This document shows positions 59,179-64,000 of a DNA stretch of 64,000 nt, piece by piece. The position numbers and the translations under genes were made by a program. Source of the DNA: Phytophthora colocasiae (taxonomy: Eukaryota > Oomycota > Peronosporomycetes > Peronosporales > Peronosporaceae); the NCBI GenBank assembly GCA_018806915.1, contig JAGKQI010000059.1, positions 1,672,991-1,736,990 on the forward strand. The letters run 5' to 3'. The stretch's first letter is position 1. Each line of letters starts with the position of its first letter. The notes beneath the pieces are model-generated. The model was not told where the DNA came from. It did no database searches and was given only the letters and a program-made list of their open reading frames with translations.

Positions 59179-61146
59179 TGTTCTCTGCATATATGATAAG
59201 CGGGTTCCAGTGCAATACTGGGGTGGCTGGGGTGGCTATACTAGACTTTGTATTGGCTATTACACTATAATCCGTGCTCTTAACAGTTAACCAGCATTTT
59301 TCACTGGAATCCAGGGGTGGCTGCACTGGAATCCAGTGGTGGCTCTCACCAATCATTGGCTATTATTCTTCCTTTTACGTGCTTTGATTAGCTAAAATGG
59401 TTAAAAATGCTCGGTAAACGAGTTTTAGATTTTAAGAGCCGTCCACAACCTTAATATAGGAAATCCCATACAAAAACTCCGAGTCGATTGCGAACCCAAA
59501 ACTCAGTGAAATCGGCGGAAAATTGGAGAGTGAACAAAATAGTTGGCTTGAAAATGGATGACTGTACTCCCATGTCGTATAGACGGGCCATTGAGCCAAT
59601 TTTCAAAACTTCGTCAATACTTCACTTCACTATACGAAAAATTGTGAGGTGGGGTATTTCGGCACGGGGAAGATGATGGTGAGACCCCCATGTGACATAG
59701 ACAGGCCAATCAGCCGATTTTTGAAACTTTCTCAATATTGCACCTTAATATACGAAAATTTGTGAGGTGGGGTATTTCGACACAGGGAAGATGATGGTGA
59801 GATTCCCATGAGACATAGACGGGCCATTAAGCCAGTATTCAAAACTTTCTCAATATTGGACTTTAGGTATTTTGATACGGGGAAGAAGATGGTGAGACTC
59901 CCATGTAGCATAAACAGGCCGAACACACGTATAACGTCTTCATGTTAAAAACTCCTTTATATGGTAATACTGACTTCATATATTAAATCTGGCCGACACA
60001 CGAAGTACCATTGGAAAGAGCATGAAAAAGTACATTGATTCCATGTGCGTAAGAAAGGGACACTGTAGATATAGCCAATGATAGAGTAAGAAACGTCTTG
60101 TTTTTGAAAAATGCCTGCACAAGCTAATAATGACTTGAGATATTAAATATGGCAGACACACGAAGTACCATTGGAAAGAGCATAAAAAAGTACGTTAAAT
60201 CCACCTAAGAAATTTTGATAACGTGTAAGTATAGCCAAACTTATGACGAGATTAGTGGGCGTTTGGTGGTGTCAATGTGTAGTAAGTTTGAGTGAGTTTG
60301 CCTTTAAACTTGAATAACTTTACGAAGACTTAACATATGGAAATGCTACTTAGTATGATCGTACAGCGCGTATAATTCTACGTTGATTCCATCTAAGTAG
60401 ATCGAGCAGACATTAAGTCTAAGTATAGTTATGGCTAGTCAAAGATGAAATTTTGAAAATTCACTTTGACAGTTAATAACTTTGTCAAAAAATAAGATTT
60501 AAGAGTGCTACCAAGATTAGTCGTGTAGAGCGTCAGAAACTACATTAGGGACATAAAAGAAGCGTCGCCCAATAGCAAGATTAGCCGAAGTTAGAGCAGA
60601 AAGAGTGAAACTTCTGAAAGAGTGAGTATAGCGTAGTACAAAGTAAGTAAATTGACTTTAAACGTAAATAACTTTGCGAAGACTTAACATATGGAAATAC
60701 TTCTTAGTATGATCGTATAGCGCGTAAAATTCTACATTGAATCCATCTAAGTAGGACGAGCAGACTTCAAGTTAAAGTATAGTTATGGCCAGTCAAAGAT
60801 GAAAATTTTAAAATTCACTTTAACACTTAATAACTTTGTCAAAAATAAGATTTGGGAGTGCTACCAAGAATATTCGTGTAGAGCGTCAGAAACTACGTTA
60901 GGTACATAAAAAAAGTGTCGCCTAAGTGCAAGATTAGCCGAAGATAGAATAGAAAAAGTGAAAGAGTCATTTTCATTATTAATTCGCAATAATGGAATTA
61001 AAATAACAATACAATAATTGTTTAACACAATTATTGTAATTTAAATAAATAAGTGGGTACATTGTACCACCTTTATAATTTTATATTTTATAAATTTTTA
61101 AAGGTCTAAGTTTTAATATAAAAGGGCAAAATTGAAGTACCGAACA

Positions 61147-61745
61147 CACCTATATATTTGATCTCGGCGATAGATATCTATCGCCAGGGTTTTCGGGCGC
61201 ATTTCCGCCACTTAGTTTAGACATCGCGGGCGCACTTTTCCCTCCATCGAAGGGTCCAGAAAACCCAAAACGTAATATTCGGTACCTCTGAAAATTAACT
61301 TTGGGCGTTTCCGCGCCCTGGACAGATGCAAGAATACACACATTTCGGCCTATAGCGAAGCCAAAAGTCGTTGTTTCCAAAAAAAAAAAAAAGACACACA
61401 TCAGTGATTTGTATGTAGCATGCGTTTCGTAGTTTGATGTGTATAAAAAGGACATATGTGCATGGTCATTTATCGATAGCCACATCTCACCACATCGTCC
61501 TCTAATGGACCTGGAATTTCGCGAGGGTGCACTCTTGGCCGCACTGCCTTTATTAGTATACGTGTTCCCTCGAAAACTAGCCTGCAAAAAGGTCCTGAAA
61601 ATTTGCACACATATGCGCCTTCCAGAGATAGACAGAATACCAAAATTTCAAATCCTGAGATTGACTGGAAGTTTGTATAGACTAAAAAACATGGTTTTCT
61701 CAAAAAGTAGCCTGCAAACATATGTTTTTTAAAGTGTCATTCGAA
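61147..61745. other. Palindrome-headed segment interrupting the array, distantly like 43153-44086
   Basis: The subtelomeric unit breaks off after CCGAACACACC and TATATATTTGATCTC follows, then the 20-bp palindrome GGCGATAGATATCTATCGCC. The layout (TATATAT, palindrome, GGG-rich stretch, later ACCTGGAATTTCGCGAGGG) parallels 43153 on (ACCTGGCGGGCCTGAAATTTCGCAAGGG at 43501), with low overall similarity. A minus-strand frame of about 150 codons (61150-61608) has no recognisable motif and is not called. Confidence 0.55.
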
Positions 61746-62068
61746 CCAGCGTAGTCGATTTGGGGGGGGTAGGTCAAGGTCCTATGTTCAGAAAAAGTCC
61801 AGGGGAGAAGATATGGTACTATTACTTCTTAAGTACGATTGGAACCTAGGTTGTGGTACACTGGTAGATGGGTATACTGGTACATGGGTACATGGGTACA
61901 AGGTACTATACCTCACTTTAGTGACATGTCACTAAGGCGAGGTAAAATGGTTGATTTTTACTGCTTTAAATTTATAACCTCTGGAATTGTATAAATAAAT
62001 TTTGACTGTAAAATATAAGTTTATACAAGATACTGGTACACTGGTACATGGGTACACTGGTACATATT
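61746..62068. repeat. GGTACA-type minisatellite region
   Basis: Words such as GGTACACTGGTACATGGGTACA recur at 61853-61905 and again at 62031-62065. Between them lies TAGTGACATGTCACTA, a 16-bp palindrome near 61919. The words match the GGGTACA...TGTACC palindrome of the AT-rich block in each array unit, which may be their source. No gene is seen. Confidence 0.7.
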
Positions 62069-63720
62069 TAAACTTCATCAATATAGCAGTATAGTACACG
62101 AAAATTTGTGAGATGGGGTATTTTGATACGGGGAAGAAGATGGTGAGATCCTCATGTGACGTAGACGGGCCAATCAGCCAGTATTCACAACTTTCTCAAT
62201 ATTGCACTTCACTATACGAAAATTAGTTTGGTGGGGTTGTTCGATACGGGGAAGGTGATGGTAAGACTCCCATGTAGCATAAACGGGCCGAACACACGTA
62301 TAACGTCTTCATGTTAAAACTCCTTGTATAAGTTAATACTGACTTAAGATATTATATTTGGTTGACAGACGAGATACCATCCGAAAAAGCATGTAAAAGT
62401 ACATTGTTTCCATGTGCGTAAGAAAGGTACACTGTAGATATAGCCAATAAAAGAGCAAGAAACGTCTTGGTTTTGAAAAATGCCTGTACAAGCTAATACT
62501 GACTTGAGATATTAAATATGGCCGACACACGAAGTACCATTAGAAAGAGCATGAAAAAGTACATTGATTCCATGTGCGTAAGAAAGGGACACTGTAGATA
62601 TAGCCAATAATAGAGCAAGAAACGTCTTGGTTTTTAAAAATGCCTGTATACGCTAATACTGACTTGAGATATTAAATCTGGCAGACACACGAAGTACCAT
62701 CGGAAAGAGCATAAAAAAGTACGTTAAATCCACCTAAGAAATTTTGATAACGTGTAAGTATAGCCAAACTTATGACGAGATTAGTGGGCGTTTGGTGGTG
62801 TCAATGTGTAGTAAGTTTGAGTAAGTTTGACTTTAAACGTGAATAACTTTGCGAAGACTTAACATATGGAAATGCTACTTAGTATGATCGTACAGCGCGT
62901 ATAATTCTACGTTGATTCCATCTAAGTAGAATGAGCAGACATTAAGTTTAAGTATAGTTATGGCCAGTCAAAGATGAAAATTTTGAAAATTCACTTTAAA
63001 ACTTAATAACTTTTACAAAAAAAAATTTGGGAGTGCTACCAAGAACAGTCGTGTAAAGCGTCTGGAACTACGTTAGAGACATAAAAGAAGCGTCGCTGAA
63101 GTGCAAGAACAGCCGAAGTTAGAGCAGAAAGAGTGAAACTTTTGAAAGAGTGAGTATAGGGAAGTACAAAGTAAGTAATTTGACTTTAAACGTGAATAAC
63201 TTTGCGAAGACTTAACATATGGAAATGCTACTTAGTATGATCATGTAGCGCGTAAAAATTTACATTGAATTCATCTAAGTAGAACGAGCAGACATTAAGT
63301 CTAAGTATAGTTATGTCCAGTCAAAGATGAAATTTCAAAAAATCACTTTAAAACTTAATAACTTTTACAAATATAAGATTTGGGAGTGCTACCAAGAACA
63401 GTCGTGTAGAGCGTCAGAAACTACGTTAGGTACATAAAAGAAGCGTCGCCTAAGTGCAAGAACAGCCGAAGTTAGAATAGAAAAAGTGTAAGAGTCATTT
63501 TCATTATTAATTCGCAATAATGGAAATAAAATAACAATACAATTATTGCTTTACACAATTATTGTAATTTAAATAAAATAAGTGGGTACATTGTACCACC
63601 CTAATAATTTAATATTTGATAATTTTTTTAAGGTAAAATTTTAAGTAAAAAATAGCAAAATTGAAGTACCGAACACACCCGACTAAGTACGAATTAGGGT
63701 TTATAAAGGATAAACCGCTG
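62069..63720. repeat. Last, partial subtelomeric unit next to the telomere
   Basis: It begins inside a 118-bp subrepeat, runs through the diverged 160-180-bp subrepeats, and ends with an AT-rich block (IR of CAATTATTG type near 63537-63565). The telomere-like motif GAATTAGGGTTTATAAAGG and TAAACCGCTG follow, and the telomere starts right after. It is more diverged than the inner units. Confidence 0.88.
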
Positions 63721-64000
63721 TTAGGGTTTAGGGTTTAGGGTTTAGGGTTTAGGGTTTAGGGTTTAGGGTTTAGGGTTTAGGGTTTAGGGTTTAGGGTTTA
63801 GGGTTTAGGGTTTAGGGTTTAGGGTTTAGGGTTTAGGGTTTAGGGTTTAGGGTTTAGGGTTTAGGGTTTAGGGTTTAGGGTTTAGGGTTTAGGGTTTAGG
63901 GTTTAGGGTTTAGGGTTTAGGGTTTTAGGGTTTAGGGTTTAGGGTTTAGGGTTTTTGGGTTTAGGGTTTAGGGTTTAGGGTTTAGGGTTTAGGAGTTTAG
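63721..64000 (+). repeat. Telomere, about 40 TTTAGGG repeats
   Basis: The repeat is perfect for about 200 bp. Variants occur near the end: TTTTAGGG near 63922, GTTTTTGGG near 63953, and TTTAGGAG near 63992. The G-rich strand points to the right, so the chromosome ends here or just beyond. Confidence 0.98.

Larger units (their letters stand above)
53238..61146. repeat. Subtelomeric array, type B and terminal units
   Basis: Landmarks at 53238, 55213, 57184 and 59485 give spacings of 1975, 1971 and 2301. The proximal half equals type A. The distal half lacks the AT-rich block and telomere-like motif, and instead has extra copies of a roughly 355-bp subrepeat (two in the first two units, three in the third) and a 36-bp minisatellite. 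The third 118-bp subrepeat is shortened in the last two units. The final unit runs into a diverged AT-rich block with inverted repeats CAATAATTG/CAATTATTG (near 61012-61035) and stops at 61146. Confidence 0.9.

Noticed and set aside
61150..61608. 152-codon minus-strand frame
   Set aside because: It spans the palindrome and an A/T homopolymer, has no motif, and lies in non-coding repeat sequence.
44981..62530. Recurring frames of 60-114 codons in the array, such as those starting MRTQNSVKSAENW and MDLTYFLCSFRWY
   Set aside because: They recur only because the unit repeats, show frame-breaking changes between units, and have no motif.
63721..64000. TTTAGGG as proof of a plant genome
   Set aside because: The repeat is also found in oomycetes and other protists, and the element type points to an oomycete.

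Overview
This is a chromosome end from a eukaryote. The right edge is a telomere, 63721-64000, made of TTTAGGG repeats whose G-rich strand runs 5'->3' toward the end. The rest is repetitive DNA; I see no convincing host gene. TTTAGGG occurs in plants, green algae and several protists. The retrotransposons are giant Ty3/Gypsy elements with a chromodomain, two RNase H domains and an SYIDDI-type reverse transcriptase. They most resemble oomycete (Phytophthora-like) elements, so I infer an oomycete; this is not proven.

Positions 1-42.85 kb are a Russian doll of Ty3/Gypsy elements. Element C (minus strand, 32885 to about 42845) is oldest: it has stop codons and frameshifts, lost its gag 5' part at the subtelomere junction, and continues left of the window. 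Solo LTR D (33341-35163) sits inside it. Element B (minus strand, <1-32884) inserted into the 3' region of C; its 5' LTR is 31375-32884, and 1-431 is the matching part of its 3' LTR. Element A (plus strand, 4011-21242, about 17.2 kb) inserted into the chromodomain codons of B, with a CATT target duplication and 1.7-kb LTRs that differ by one substitution and two single-base indels.

All three elements share one plan: LTR, tRNA primer site, very large gag (coiled coil, capsid, three zinc knuckles), a -1 frameshift signal exactly at the gag stop, then protease, RT, degenerate RNase H, second intact RNase H, integrase and chromodomain. In A and B a long gene on the opposite strand follows, between pol and the 3' LTR. 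This antisense gene is conserved between two well-diverged families and is the only long intact reading frame of B (929 codons), so it is the best candidate for an undescribed component. C carries an apparently unrelated reading frame in the same slot.

Positions 42.85-63.72 kb are AT-rich subtelomere. Nine spaced copies of a landmark define a tandem array: five units of about 1.65 kb (type A), then units of 1.97, 1.97 and 2.3 kb (type B, with a 36-bp minisatellite), then a partial unit interrupted by a palindrome-headed segment and a GGTACA minisatellite. Units are built of 118-bp and roughly 160-180-bp subrepeats. Each type A unit carries a telomere-like motif, and the true telomere starts directly at the end of that motif in the last unit.
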